DNA of 51,122 nt from an uncultured Thermomicrobiales bacterium (GTDB lineage Bacteria > Chloroflexota > Chloroflexia > Thermomicrobiales > UBA6265). Location: positions 1 through 51,122 of the forward strand of contig CADCWF010000351.1 of the NCBI GenBank assembly GCA_902806345.1. Direction: 5' to 3'. The translations under genes and the position numbers were made by a program. The notes beneath the pieces are model-generated. The model did not search any database. It was not told the origin of the DNA and worked only from the letters and a program-made list of their open reading frames with translations. Positions 1 through 8,672 of the stretch are shown here, piece by piece. The stretch's first letter is position 1, and each line of letters opens with the position of its first letter.

Positions 1-861
1 AAGGGCATCCCGCAATCGGTCGTCCAGCTCTGCCTCGGAGACAAAACCCGGCGTTTCGATTACGGATGCCAGACCGAGTCTCCGTATCAGACGCTCGAGA
101 CGGGACCGTTCCGGACCGTCGCCGAGGATCTCGGCACGCAACGTCCGCAGGGAGCGCCGAGCAAGCACAACCGCCGGCGGAATGGCCTCAGGCCGTTTCT
201 CGGGGATGTGCCGCCCGACGAACACGACGACCTGCCTTGCCTGTTGCGCCGCCGATTCACCGTGATGGGGGTGCGGCCCGAATGAGGGGCTAAGTCCGGG
301 ATAGACGCCGCGGACGATGGACCCGGAAGGACCGCCCGTTGCTCGGAGCCTAGAGGCGTGGAGCCGCGAGAAGCAGACCGCTCGGTGGGGCAGGCGGGCA
401 AGGAGGCCTTGGACGACGGACCCGAGTCGCCCCTTGATGGGCCCGAGGTAGTCGACCCAGTAGGAGGATGTCCACACCTCCCACCAGTCGATGACGAGAC
501 GGTAGCGACCAAGTGGCTGGGCCACCGCCCCGGCGATGGCCGCGAAGTACGGGAACGAGGCAGAGTGGACGATATCGTGGCGCTGCCCATAGCGAGCCAG
601 GTAGGCGAAGACGCCAAGACCGAACCGGAGCGGAGGCCAGATTCGCCGCCGGCCGCCGTCGTAGAGCGAGAATCCGGGGCCGACCGCGACGACGCGCACC
701 CCAGGGATGACGGGCGGCTCCGCGACCGGCCACTGGCGGAGGGTTAGGTAGGTGACCGAATGGCCCTGGCTGCCCAAATGCTCGGCCAGCGACCGGTACC
801 AGCGCTCGGCACCGCCCACGGTCCAGGGATAGAGACAGTCGTAGACGAGGCAGATGCGCAC
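1..861 (-). CDS. Glycosyltransferase family 4 (GT-B fold), C-terminus cut by window edge
   Basis: Transfers a sugar from a nucleotide-sugar donor, probably to a cell-envelope glycan or lipid; the substrate cannot be told. The frame is open for all 287 codons to base 1, so the C-terminus lies outside. It begins at a GTG with VRICLVYDCLYPWTVGGAER, where the GGAER loop near residue 17 is the usual acceptor-side loop of GT4 enzymes. The second Rossmann domain shows VVVFVGRHIPEKRPE, then AEILGDGPERSRLE and PGFVSEAELDDRL, the standard order for this family. The E-x7-E donor site would lie beyond the edge. The start sits 15 bases after the stop of the DUF402 gene, so it is probably the last known member of the dxs-rsmG-DUF402 operon. 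The family is clear; the substrate is unknown. Confidence 0.85.
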   Translation of the reverse strand, partial: MRICLVYDCLYPWTVGGAERWYRSLAEHLGSQGHSVTYLTLRQWPVAEPPVIPGVRVVAVGPGFSLYDGGRRRIWPPLRFGLGVFAYLARYGQRHDIVHSASFPYFAAIAGAVAQPLGRYRLVIDWWEVWTSSYWVDYLGPIKGRLGSVVQGLLARLPHRAVCFSRLHASRLRATGGPSGSIVRGVYPGLSPSFGPHPHHGESAAQQARQVVVFVGRHIPEKRPEAIPPAVVLARRSLRTLRAEILGDGPERSRLERLIRRLGLASVIETPGFVSEAELDDRLRDAL

Positions 862-876
862 GCCGGCGGGCTGGGG

Positions 877-1452
877 TCAGACCCGGAGGATGAAACGGGG
901 GACACCGCAGACCGGGTCGCGGTCGCGCTCGATGTCCGGGCCGTAGGAGGCAACCGACTCAGCCACCGAGCGGGCGACATCGGCGCAGGCCTGGTCGACG
1001 GTCGCTGCCCACTCGGCGGGGATGCGCTGCGAGGCCACCTCGGCCTCGAACTCGTCGCGATCGAGCTCGGTCGCGGTCCCGTCGGGGTCGACCCAAAGGT
1101 CCAGCTCGAGGTCAAGGTCGCGGTAGTAGTTGTCTCGAAGCAGCGCCAGCGGCAACGAGAAGTTCACGTAGTAGCCGACGGTCTGGTCCGCGTCGGTGAC
1201 AAAGCGCAAAAGGGAGAACCAGCGGTCCGGAAAGAACCACTGCTCGGCGCCAGTGCGGTGGAGGCGGACGACACCAGTCGGGGTGCGGACATCGACTTCT
1301 CGCGGCCGGTAGAAGGCGAACCGGTGGCGGAGCAGGTGCCGCTCGCCCGCGGCGCAGGGGACCGCGATCCAGCCGCCTTCGATCTGGTATTCCCAGCAGG
1401 CGCCGCGGAGTTTCTCCTTCCGGTAGAAGATGCGCTGGCCGTAGGCGGTCAT
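877..1452 (-). CDS. DUF402 domain protein (FomD/Ntdp-like family)
   Basis: A 191-residue protein of the DUF402 family, whose characterised members are nucleotidyl or phosphate-ester hydrolases such as FomD and nucleoside tri/diphosphatase. The central part reads YYVNFSLPLALLRDNYYRDL, then LDLELDLWVDPDG and ELDRDEFE. This acidic pattern, with paired Asp/Glu after DLWVDPDG, is the family signature and would bind divalent metal. The WFFPDRWFSLLRFVTD segment before it is also typical. The ATG overlaps the stop of rsmG (ATGA), which fixes the start and implies translational coupling. The substrate is not predictable from sequence. Confidence 0.82.
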   Translation of the reverse strand: MTAYGQRIFYRKEKLRGACWEYQIEGGWIAVPCAAGERHLLRHRFAFYRPREVDVRTPTGVVRLHRTGAEQWFFPDRWFSLLRFVTDADQTVGYYVNFSLPLALLRDNYYRDLDLELDLWVDPDGTATELDRDEFEAEVASQRIPAEWAATVDQACADVARSVAESVASYGPDIERDRDPVCGVPRFILRV

Positions 1453-2300
1453 CTGCGGCCGCCTCCTGGTCCGGAATCGGACCGTGCGGACGAGGGCAGG
1501 CCACCGATCGGTTGGCGAGTGGGGATGCCGGCGCGGCGGGGGAAGCGTCTCGAGGTGGCGGATGTCTTGCGGGCCACGATCAGGCGAGTCTCGCCGCCCG
1601 GCAGTACATCGTCGGCGATCAGCGCCGATCCTACCAGCGGTGCCGCCCGTTGCCCGGCGGGGAGCTCCGTCGCCAGATCCAATCCTTTCGGGAAGAGGGC
1701 GATACCACCCTCCCGGAGCAGCGGCATCGACAGCTCAAGCAGGGCAGGGAGCGAGGCAACGGCCCGTGCTGTCGCCAGGTCGTAGGAGCCGCGATGGGCC
1801 AGTTCGTGCCCAAGCTCCTCAGCTCGGGCGTGGATGGCGCGGGTGTTTTCCAGGTCCAGCTCGACCGCGGCGGCGTCCAGAAATGCCACTTTCTTGGCAG
1901 TTGCCTCGACCAGGGTGACGGCAAGGTCTGGCCGGCAGATGGCAATCGGCAGGCCAGGGAACCCGGCGCCGGAGCCGATATCGACCAGCCGCGGCGTCCG
2001 CGAGGCGCCATCGAGATCGAAGGGAGCAAAGCGCTTAAGGGCAGGGAGGAGGCGCACCGCGTCGAGGAACAAGCGCCGCTCGATCGCTTCCGGCTCGACG
2101 ACGGCCGTCAGGTTGAAGCGGGTGTTCCAATGCCGCAGCAGGTCGCGGTAGCGGTCGAACCGGTCGAGCTGCTCGCTCGTCAACGCCACGCCGGATGCCC
2201 GCGCGGCCTCCGACAGTCCCGGCCACGCACCCGGAGGGGCGGACACACCGATCACCGATGAGATGGAGATGGGCGTCGCGAAGGGTTCGGTCGCGGCCAC
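1449..2300 (-). CDS. rsmG: 16S rRNA (guanine527-N7)-methyltransferase RsmG
   Basis: SAM-dependent methyltransferase that makes m7G at position 527 of 16S rRNA in the 30S subunit (family knowledge). FNLTAV at about residues 62-67 and the SAM-binding loop DIGSGAGFPG at 107-116 are diagnostic. SYDLATARAVASLP, the conserved region near the catalytic site, follows. At 283 residues it is longer than the usual 210-240: there is an N-terminal extension of about 30 residues and a Pro/Arg/Gly-rich tail after about residue 245 that looks disordered. The start is a GTG with GAGG seven bases upstream; an internal GTG near residue 16 is an alternative. It lies 57 bases after dxs and its stop overlaps the DUF402 start. 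Confidence 0.95.
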   Translation of the reverse strand: MAATEPFATPISISSVIGVSAPPGAWPGLSEAARASGVALTSEQLDRFDRYRDLLRHWNTRFNLTAVVEPEAIERRLFLDAVRLLPALKRFAPFDLDGASRTPRLVDIGSGAGFPGLPIAICRPDLAVTLVEATAKKVAFLDAAAVELDLENTRAIHARAEELGHELAHRGSYDLATARAVASLPALLELSMPLLREGGIALFPKGLDLATELPAGQRAAPLVGSALIADDVLPGGETRLIVARKTSATSRRFPRRAGIPTRQPIGGLPSSARSDSGPGGGRR

Positions 2301-2357
2301 GCAATTGCCTCGCTCGATCGTCTCCTCGCTCGCGTCGGTTCGCGGCCTGACCTGAGT

Positions 2358-4310
2358 CTACCCGAGGCGCCCGGTGGTTGCGACGTTGGCCATCACTGGC
2401 CTATGCCCGACGACGTCCGCCGCGGCCGACGCGATTGAGGCCGGGGCGAGACCGGCGAGCTCGCGCAGCCGGTTCTGCGACGCCTGCTCGAAGACTCGAT
2501 CCGGAATCCCGAGAACCCGCGTTGGCAGACTGAGACCGTGCTTCGAGAGGGTCTCGAGCACCGCCGAGCCAAAGCCGCCGGCGGCCGCGCACTCCTCCAC
2601 GGTGACGATCGCCCCGCATCGACCGGCCATTTCGACCACCAACGCCTCGTCCAGCGGCTTGACGAAGCGGGCGTTGACGACGGTCGCCGCGATGCCGTCC
2701 GCCCGCAGCAGGTCGGCCGCCCGCTCGGCCGGGAGAACCATCGCACCAACGGCCAGGATCGCCACGTCGGCGCCCTCCCGAAGCACCTCACCGCGGCCGA
2801 TCGGCAATGCGTGGAGCGGCTCGTCGGTGGGAACCCCGACGCCGGCGCCGCGGGGATAGCGGATGGCGATCGGCCCGCCCTCGACCTCGAAGGCCGTCTT
2901 CAGCATGTGGCGCAGCTCGTTCTCGTCCTTCGGCGCCATGATCGTCATGTTGGGCAGGCATCGGAGGTAGGAGAGGTCGTAGATACCGTGGTGGGTGCGC
3001 CCGTCGTCGCCGGCGAACCCGGCGCGGTCCAGCGCGAAGACGACCGGCAGCTTCTGGATGCAGACATCGTGGACGATCTGGTCGTAGGCCCGCTGGAGGA
3101 AGGTCGAGTAGATGACAGCGGCTGGCCTCATCCCTTCCGCGGCGAGCCCGGCGGCGAAGGTGACGGCGTGCTGCTCGGCGATGCCGACGTCGAAAAAGCG
3201 GTCGGGGTAGACCGCCTGGAACCTGGCCAGCGACGTCCCGGTCGGCATCGCCGCCGTGATCGCCACGATCCGAGGGTCGTCCTTCGCCAAGTCGATCAGC
3301 GTCTGGGCAAAGATGTCCTGGTACTTGGGCGGAGACGCCGGGGCGCCTACCTTCGCCGGGGCCGAGACGGCGTGGGCTCGCTCCCGGTCGTGGGCCGCCG
3401 CGGCGAGGCCGTGGCCCTTCTCGGTGACCACGTGGAGGAACACCGGCCCACGGACGTTGCGCGCCTGGGTCAACCCCTCAAGCAGGTCCGGGATGTCGTG
3501 GCCGTCGATCGGGCCGACGTAGGTGAATCCGAGTTCTTCCCAGATCTGGGCGTGGTAGACGAACTCCTTGAGCGAGTCCTTCCACCGCTTGCCCAACTCC
3601 ACGAGGAGATCGCCTTGCGGCAGCCGCTCCGTCAGGCGGGCGAGCTCGTCCTTCGCCTTGGCGTAGCGGCGGTCGGTGCGGACCCGATCCAGGTAGCGCG
3701 AGATGGCGCCGACGTTCGGGGCGATCGACATCTCGTTGTCGTTGAGGACGACCAGGAACGGCAAACTGAGGATACCGGCGTTATTGAGACCTTCGAAGGC
3801 CATGCCGCCGGTGAGCGCCCCATCGCCGATGACGGCGGCAACCCGGCGGTCGGTTTGCCCCGTCTGCTCGAACGCCACCGCCATCCCGAGCGCCGCCGAG
3901 ATCGAGGTCGAGGCGTGACCGGCGCCGAAGGCGTCGTGTTCGCTCTCGTCGCGCGAGAGGAAGCCGGAGAGCCCTCCCTCTTGACGGATGGTGTCGAATC
4001 GGTCCCGGCGACCGGTCAGCAGCTTGTGGACGTAGGCCTGGTGGCCGACATCCCAGACTATCCGGTCCCGCGGCGACGAGAGGACGGCGTGGAGGGCGAT
4101 GGTCAACTCGACCGTGCCGAGCGATGCACCGAGGTGACCGCCATTGCGGCTGACCACCCGGATCAGTTCGCCGCGGATCTCGTCGGCAAGGGCTTCCAGG
4201 TCGGCAGGGGAGAGGTGGTGAAGGTCGGCGGGACCGGCGATCCGATCGAAGAGCGGGGTTGCGGGGATGGTGGTCTCCGTCTCTGCGGCGGCCCCGTGAC
4301 CGATGGACAT
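2358..4310 (-). CDS. dxs: 1-deoxy-D-xylulose-5-phosphate synthase
   Basis: Condenses pyruvate and glyceraldehyde-3-phosphate to DXP, the first step of the MEP isoprenoid pathway and a branch to thiamine and pyridoxal; cytosolic and TPP-dependent. The 650-residue product carries NGGHLGASLG near residue 56, the TPP-binding GDGALTGG at 162-169 with the paired NDN at 190-192, the pyrimidine-domain Glu in DVGIAEQHAV, and FALDRAGFAGDDGRTHHG. The ATG at 4310 was chosen because AGGGAG sits seven bases upstream; the reading frame stays open to 4370 but that part is Arg-rich and lacks homology. A near-consensus promoter lies about 100 bases upstream. It heads the dxs-rsmG-DUF402-glycosyltransferase run. 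Its substrate glyceraldehyde-3-phosphate is also that of Gap, encoded 10 kb away. Confidence 0.97.
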   Translation of the reverse strand: MSIGHGAAAETETTIPATPLFDRIAGPADLHHLSPADLEALADEIRGELIRVVSRNGGHLGASLGTVELTIALHAVLSSPRDRIVWDVGHQAYVHKLLTGRRDRFDTIRQEGGLSGFLSRDESEHDAFGAGHASTSISAALGMAVAFEQTGQTDRRVAAVIGDGALTGGMAFEGLNNAGILSLPFLVVLNDNEMSIAPNVGAISRYLDRVRTDRRYAKAKDELARLTERLPQGDLLVELGKRWKDSLKEFVYHAQIWEELGFTYVGPIDGHDIPDLLEGLTQARNVRGPVFLHVVTEKGHGLAAAAHDRERAHAVSAPAKVGAPASPPKYQDIFAQTLIDLAKDDPRIVAITAAMPTGTSLARFQAVYPDRFFDVGIAEQHAVTFAAGLAAEGMRPAAVIYSTFLQRAYDQIVHDVCIQKLPVVFALDRAGFAGDDGRTHHGIYDLSYLRCLPNMTIMAPKDENELRHMLKTAFEVEGGPIAIRYPRGAGVGVPTDEPLHALPIGRGEVLREGADVAILAVGAMVLPAERAADLLRADGIAATVVNARFVKPLDEALVVEMAGRCGAIVTVEECAAAGGFGSAVLETLSKHGLSLPTRVLGIPDRVFEQASQNRLRELAGLAPASIASAAADVVGHRPVMANVATTGRLG

Positions 4311-4408
4311 GAGCGAACTCCCTGGGCGGCGACGGCGAACGCCGGACTCGCCCGCGCGACGGTTCCCCACGGTCGGCGGCCCGGAAGCGTGGGACGGTTC
4401 AACATCTG

Positions 4409-4437
4409 ACAGTAGCGCGGGTGCTACCGCGCGTCAA
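4409..4437 (-). promoter_or_regulatory. Predicted dxs promoter with an inverted repeat filling the spacer
   Basis: On the minus strand TTGACG and TACTGT are separated by 17 bases. The spacer and the edge of the -35 contain a perfect 6-bp inverted repeat, GCGCGG-GTGCTA-CCGCGC (4415-4432). A protein bound there would block polymerase, so it is a candidate operator. It was seen by eye, and the binding factor is unknown. Confidence 0.6.
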
Positions 4438-4642
4438 ACCGAGGACGTAGCCTGCGAACCTGCCCGCACAGGTTTCGGTCCAACAGGACGCTGACCTTGG
4501 AACGCATGCCCGGCCTGGGCCGTTCCGCCGGTACTTGGTCTGGCTGGCAACGCCAGGCGAGGCAGGAGTCAAAGACTGCTACGCCTCCGAACTGGCCACG
4601 GTCGGACAACGGTCCTAGGACTGACCGCTCGGGTTGCCACCG
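4438..4642. other. Divergent intergenic region, no gene seen
   Basis: This is the centre of the 405-base gap between dxs and the cyclodeaminase gene. Frames that stay open here are N-terminal extensions without family resemblance. I see no tRNA, repeat or strong hairpin between the two opposed promoters. Confidence 0.6.
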
Positions 4643-4671
4643 TTGCGGGCACCCGGAAGCGCCCGTACACT
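4643..4671 (+). promoter_or_regulatory. Predicted promoter of the cyclodeaminase-like gene
   Basis: TTGCGG and TACACT are separated by 17 bases, 45 bases ahead of the chosen ATG at 4716. It supports the short start, because longer versions of the frame would begin upstream of this promoter. Confidence 0.5.
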
Positions 4672-4715
4672 CGACCCGGAGACCGGCGGCAGAGCGTCGA
4701 CAAGGAGCGGTGGGT

Positions 4716-5708
4716 ATGCTGGCCTTGACTCGGGAGGACGTGAGGCGCCTGGTGCCGATGCCGGACGCCATCGAGCTGATGAAGACCGCGTTCTCGGAAC
4801 TCTCGGCCGGCCGCACCGTCTCTCCCCTGCGGACTGTGATCCCCGTCGCAGCACATAACGGCGATGCGCTCTTCATGCCGGCCCACGTGCCGGGGATGGA
4901 CGCCCTCGGACTGAAGGTCGTCTCCGTGTTCAAGGACAACCCGGCCAAGGGGTTGCCGGTCATCCATGCCCTCGTCTGCCTCGTCGATCCGGAAACGGGG
5001 CAGCCGCTCACGATCATGGACGGCACCTACTTGACGGCGCTCCGCACCGGCGCCGTTTCGGGCGCGGCCACCGACCTGCTCGCCCGCCAGGACAGCCGCA
5101 CGCTTGCCACGATCGGGGCCGGTGCCCAGGGTGCGACCCAGATCGCGGCCGTCTGCGCCGTCCGCCCGATCGAGCGGATCATCGCGGTCGACCTCTTCCC
5201 GGAGGCGCTGGAGCGGCTGCGCGGAATCCTAGCCCGTGATTGGCCGGACGTGCTGGACCGCCTCGAGACCTCCACCGACGCCGACGCCGCGGTTCGCCAA
5301 GCGGACATCGTTTGCACGGCGACCACGTCGAAGAGACCGGTCTTCGATGACGCCAGCGTCCGCCCCGGCACCCACGTCAATGCGGTTGGCGCCTACACCC
5401 CCGAGATGCAGGAGCTCCCCGCCGGCCTCGTCGTCCGGGCGACGGTCACGGTGGACGCAGTCGAACCAGCCCTGGCCGAGGCCGGCGACTTCATCATCCC
5501 CCTAGAGCAGGGGCTCGTCGATCGTGGCCACTTCTCGCGGGAACTGGGCATGGTCGCCGCTGGCACGGTTCCCGGCCGTCGCGACGACGCCGAGGTCACC
5601 TTGTTCAAGTCGGTCGGGAACGCCGTGCAGGATGTGGTGGTGGCGCGCCGAGCGTACGAGCGGGCAAGCGCGGACGGGACTGGGACGTCACTCGACCTCG
5701 GGTCGTAG
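4716..5708 (+). CDS. Ornithine cyclodeaminase / mu-crystallin family protein
   Basis: NAD(P)-dependent family whose members deaminate ornithine to proline, oxidise alanine, or reduce cyclic imines; some (EutC) sit in ectoine-utilisation clusters. The 330-residue protein has MLALTREDVRRLVPMPDAIE at its start, GALFMPAHVPGMDALGLKV-type substrate residues (here GDALFMPAHVPG, then LGLKVVSVF), DGTYLTALRTGAVSGAATD in the middle, and the dinucleotide loop TIGAGAQGATQ. VCTATTSKRPVF and VNAVGAYTPEMQEL are also family hallmarks. AAGGAG sits eight bases before the ATG. It converges on an M24 hydrolase of the creatinase/ectoine-hydrolase type, the same pairing as EutC/EutD, but on opposite strands. Substrate assignment is inference. 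Confidence 0.88.
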   Translation: MLALTREDVRRLVPMPDAIELMKTAFSELSAGRTVSPLRTVIPVAAHNGDALFMPAHVPGMDALGLKVVSVFKDNPAKGLPVIHALVCLVDPETGQPLTIMDGTYLTALRTGAVSGAATDLLARQDSRTLATIGAGAQGATQIAAVCAVRPIERIIAVDLFPEALERLRGILARDWPDVLDRLETSTDADAAVRQADIVCTATTSKRPVFDDASVRPGTHVNAVGAYTPEMQELPAGLVVRATVTVDAVEPALAEAGDFIIPLEQGLVDRGHFSRELGMVAAGTVPGRRDDAEVTLFKSVGNAVQDVVVARRAYERASADGTGTSLDLGS

Positions 5709-5735
5709 CCGTCCCGGAACCTCGCGAACTCCGCA

Positions 5736-6917
5736 TTAGCGCTTGACGAACAGCTCCCGCGGGAAGTCGCAGAACGGCTCGGCCCCATTCGGCGCCACCT
5801 TGAAGCACTCACTGATCTCGATGCCCCAATCGTCGCGCCAGATACCGAGGATGGCGTGGAGCGTCATGTTCGGCTCGAGCACGGTCCGGTCGCCGGGGCG
5901 CAGGCTCATCGTGTGTTCCCCCCAATCCGGCGGGTAGTTGAGCCCGACGGCGTAGCCGATCCGGCTCTCCTTGGTGACCCCGCCGCGGGCGGCCACCGTC
6001 CGCCAGGCGGCTTCGACCTCCTCGCAGGTCGCCCCCGGCCGGGCCGCGTCGAGCGCCGCCTGCAACCCTTCGAGGACCACCCCCTCGGTCGCTCTGATCG
6101 CTTCCGGCGGCGTCCCGAGGTAGAGCGACCGGGCCATCGGGCAGTGGTAACGGTGGCGGCACCCGGCGAGCTCGAGGATGGTCGCTGTCTCGGCGGCGAA
6201 CGGTTCATCCGTCCAGGTGAGGTGCGGCGTCGAGGTGCCGATCCCGGTCGGCAGGAGCGGCACGAAGGCGGGGTAATCACCGCCGAACTCCTCGGTGCCG
6301 ACGATTTGCGCGGCGTAGATTTTCGCCGCCACGTCGCACTGGCGGACGCCCGGCTCGATCGCGGCGAAGGCGACGGCCATCGACCGCTCGGCGATCCGAG
6401 CCGCCTCGCTCATCACGGCGAGCTCGGCGTCGCTCTTGACGGCCCGGATCCAGTTAACGAGGAGGCTCGCATCCGAGAAGTCGGCATCAGGGAGACCCCG
6501 CTCCAGGGCTACCTGCGCGCGCGGGGAGAAGTAGTAGACATCCTGTTCCGTGCCAATTCGACCCCGACCAAGTCCGCGGCGCTTGAGGTCGGCGGCGATC
6601 CAGTCGAACGGGTGACGGTCGGAAGCCTGGACGTAGCCGTCCGGGTATCCGAGGACGCGGTCGGGCGGGAGGAACGAGGTGCGGAGCCCCCCGTTGCGGT
6701 CCATCCCGCGGACGATGCAGAGCGGGTCGTCCTCTGCGAGCGCCACGACGACGCACTGAGGCGTGTAGAACGACCAGCCGTCGTAGCCGGTCAGGTAGTT
6801 CATGTTGGCGGGGTCAGCAACGACCAGGGTGTCGAGCCCCATCGCCACCATCCGCTCTTTGGTCCGCCGGATGCGTTCCCGGTACTCCGACTCGGCAAAC
6901 GCGGCCAAGTCCGTCAC
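5736..6917 (-). CDS. M24-family amidohydrolase, creatinase/ectoine hydrolase (DoeA)-like
   Basis: A pita-bread-fold protein of 393 residues related to Xaa-Pro peptidases but of the non-peptidase branch. The N-terminal creatinase domain (about 1-160) has VVADPANMNYLTGYDGWSFY. The catalytic domain has GTSTPHLTWTDEPF, with the His that acts as base in creatinase, then ILELAGCRHRYHCPMARS. At that place true metallopeptidases carry two metal-binding Asp; here they are Glu and a non-acid, as in creatinase and ectoine hydrolase. GLNYPPDWGEHTMSLRPGD and LEPNMTLH also match that branch. The start is a GTG 24 bases after nuoF, so it is probably in the nuoE-nuoF transcript. Role by family: opening a C-N bond in ectoine, creatine or a similar compatible solute. 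The exact substrate is inference. Confidence 0.8.
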   Translation of the reverse strand: MTDLAAFAESEYRERIRRTKERMVAMGLDTLVVADPANMNYLTGYDGWSFYTPQCVVVALAEDDPLCIVRGMDRNGGLRTSFLPPDRVLGYPDGYVQASDRHPFDWIAADLKRRGLGRGRIGTEQDVYYFSPRAQVALERGLPDADFSDASLLVNWIRAVKSDAELAVMSEAARIAERSMAVAFAAIEPGVRQCDVAAKIYAAQIVGTEEFGGDYPAFVPLLPTGIGTSTPHLTWTDEPFAAETATILELAGCRHRYHCPMARSLYLGTPPEAIRATEGVVLEGLQAALDAARPGATCEEVEAAWRTVAARGGVTKESRIGYAVGLNYPPDWGEHTMSLRPGDRTVLEPNMTLHAILGIWRDDWGIEISECFKVAPNGAEPFCDFPRELFVKR

Positions 6918-6941
6918 CTCTGGGCGTTGAGCTAGCTTCTG

Positions 6942-8672
6942 TCAGTCGGCCGCAGCGGCGACGGTCTGGGGGACGCCGATCGGGCAGCTTCCGGCCGGGC
7001 AGACGCCGTCGACGATGTGGGCGCGGAACTCCTCCGGGTACATCTGCATCATCCCAAGCAGCGGCATCGGCGCCACTTGGCCGAGCCCGCACAGGGAGAG
7101 GTCAATGATGTGCTTGGAGGTGCGCTCCATCAGCGCCAGGTCCGCGAGAGAACCCCGGCCGAGCCGGATTCGGTCCAGAATCTCGACCAGGGCTGGGTTG
7201 CCGAGGCGGCAGGGGACGCATTTGGAGCACGACTCGTAGCGGTTGAAGGCTGTCAGGTAGCGGGCAAAGTCGACCGCGCAGACGTCGGTATCGAAGACGG
7301 CGAAGCCGCCCGAGCCAAGCATGCCGCCGACATCGGTCAGCGAGTCGAAATCGACCGGCAGGTCGAAGTGCTCTTCCTTCAGCGGGCCCGCCGAGACGCC
7401 GCCGGTCTGGATCCCCTTAAAGGTGTGGCCGGGTCGCATCCCACCCCAGCACTCGTTGATCAGGGTGCCGAGGGTGATCCCCATCGGCACCTCGACCAGC
7501 CCCGTGGTGGCCATCGGCCCCTGGACAGTCATCAGCTTGGTGCCCTTGCTCTTCTCGGTGCCGATCGAGGCGTACCAGGCCCCGCCCTTGGTGATAATGT
7601 CGGGGATGTTGGCGAGGGTCTCGGTATTGTTGGCGACGGTCGGTCGCTTCCAGATGCCCTCTTCCACCGAGCGCGGCGGCTTCGTCCGGGGCTGACCGCG
7701 GACACCCATGATGGAGTACATCATGGCCGAGCCCTCGCCGCAGATGTAGGCGCCGCCGCCGGTGCGGACCCGGAAGAAGACATCCTTGCCGGAGCCGAGC
7801 ACGTTCCGCCCGATCAGCCCCAGCCGCTCGGCGTCGGCCACCGCCTTTCGGAACCGCTTGATCGCCAAGGGGTACTCGCCGCCGATGTAGTTGTAGCCGC
7901 GCTCGGCACCGACCGCGATGCACGCGATCAGGATCCCTTCCAGGATGCGGTGGGGATCGCTCTCGTGGATCTTGCGGTCCTTGTAGACGTTGGGCTCGCC
8001 CTCGTGAGAGTTGCAGACGACGAACTTGGGAAGTACCCGTGCCTTGCGCCCGCTCTCCCACTTAATCCCGGCGGGGAACCCGGCGCCGCCCCGACCACGG
8101 ACGTTGGCCGCGGCCACCTCGGCGATCGTCTCTTCCTGGGAGAGATCGAAGAGCACCTTGAGATAGGCGCTGTACGCGCCGCGGGCGACCGCGTCCTCGA
8201 CCGACCACGGGTCGATGATGCCCATGTTCTGGAGGACGATCCGCTGCTGGTGCCTGAAGAACGGGTGGGCGGAGAGCGGCGGGATGCCGCCGAAAGCCGA
8301 CTCGGCCCGGACCCCGACCGCCCGCTCCCGCAGTCCCCCGGCGAGCAGGACCGGCACCTCCTCGGGGGCGATGTTGGCGTAGACGACCGGCGGCTCGCCC
8401 GGGCGCATGATCTCGACCCACGGCTCCATCCAGAGTGCGCCGTTGCCGCTCACCTCGCGGACGATCGCGTCCGAGGACGACAGAGCGGCGCGGCACACGG
8501 CAAGCACCCGGTCGGCGCCCTTCGGGATCGAGGAGCTGTCGAGACCGACGCTGACCACCGTCCCGGCGCCGTCCCACATGCCCTGCCAGCGTTCCTCAGC
8601 ACGGGAGCGGAACGTCTCAAAATCGGCGCGGTTGGTCAACCGAGGCAGCACGGACTCCGTCTCAGTGGCCAT
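6942..8672 (-). CDS. nuoF: NuoF-type NADH-binding flavoprotein (FMN, 4Fe-4S)
   Basis: Oxidises NADH, or reduces NAD+, through FMN and passes electrons to Fe-S centres; homologues occur in complex I, NAD-linked formate dehydrogenases and bidirectional hydrogenases. The 576-residue protein has an N-terminal thioredoxin-like region (about 1-110) with only one Cys (C60), so its usual 2Fe-2S site is lost. The FMN loop GRGGAGFPAG is at 193-202 and VCNSHEGEPNVYKDR follows. The NADH region GGGAYICGEGSAMM has Ser where GEET is common. The N3-type cluster ligands are C482, C485, C488 and C528. The protein ends soon after CPAGSCPI and lacks a C-terminal ferredoxin domain. The ATG overlaps the end of nuoE. 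No other complex I, formate dehydrogenase or hydrogenase subunit is in the window, so the partner is unknown. Confidence 0.88.
   Translation of the reverse strand: MATETESVLPRLTNRADFETFRSRAEERWQGMWDGAGTVVSVGLDSSSIPKGADRVLAVCRAALSSSDAIVREVSGNGALWMEPWVEIMRPGEPPVVYANIAPEEVPVLLAGGLRERAVGVRAESAFGGIPPLSAHPFFRHQQRIVLQNMGIIDPWSVEDAVARGAYSAYLKVLFDLSQEETIAEVAAANVRGRGGAGFPAGIKWESGRKARVLPKFVVCNSHEGEPNVYKDRKIHESDPHRILEGILIACIAVGAERGYNYIGGEYPLAIKRFRKAVADAERLGLIGRNVLGSGKDVFFRVRTGGGAYICGEGSAMMYSIMGVRGQPRTKPPRSVEEGIWKRPTVANNTETLANIPDIITKGGAWYASIGTEKSKGTKLMTVQGPMATTGLVEVPMGITLGTLINECWGGMRPGHTFKGIQTGGVSAGPLKEEHFDLPVDFDSLTDVGGMLGSGGFAVFDTDVCAVDFARYLTAFNRYESCSKCVPCRLGNPALVEILDRIRLGRGSLADLALMERTSKHIIDLSLCGLGQVAPMPLLGMMQMYPEEFRAHIVDGVCPAGSCPIGVPQTVAAAAD

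Noticed and set aside
2538..4409. A 623-codon frame antisense to dxs
   Set aside because: It lies wholly opposite dxs, with low-complexity Arg/Gly/Val content.
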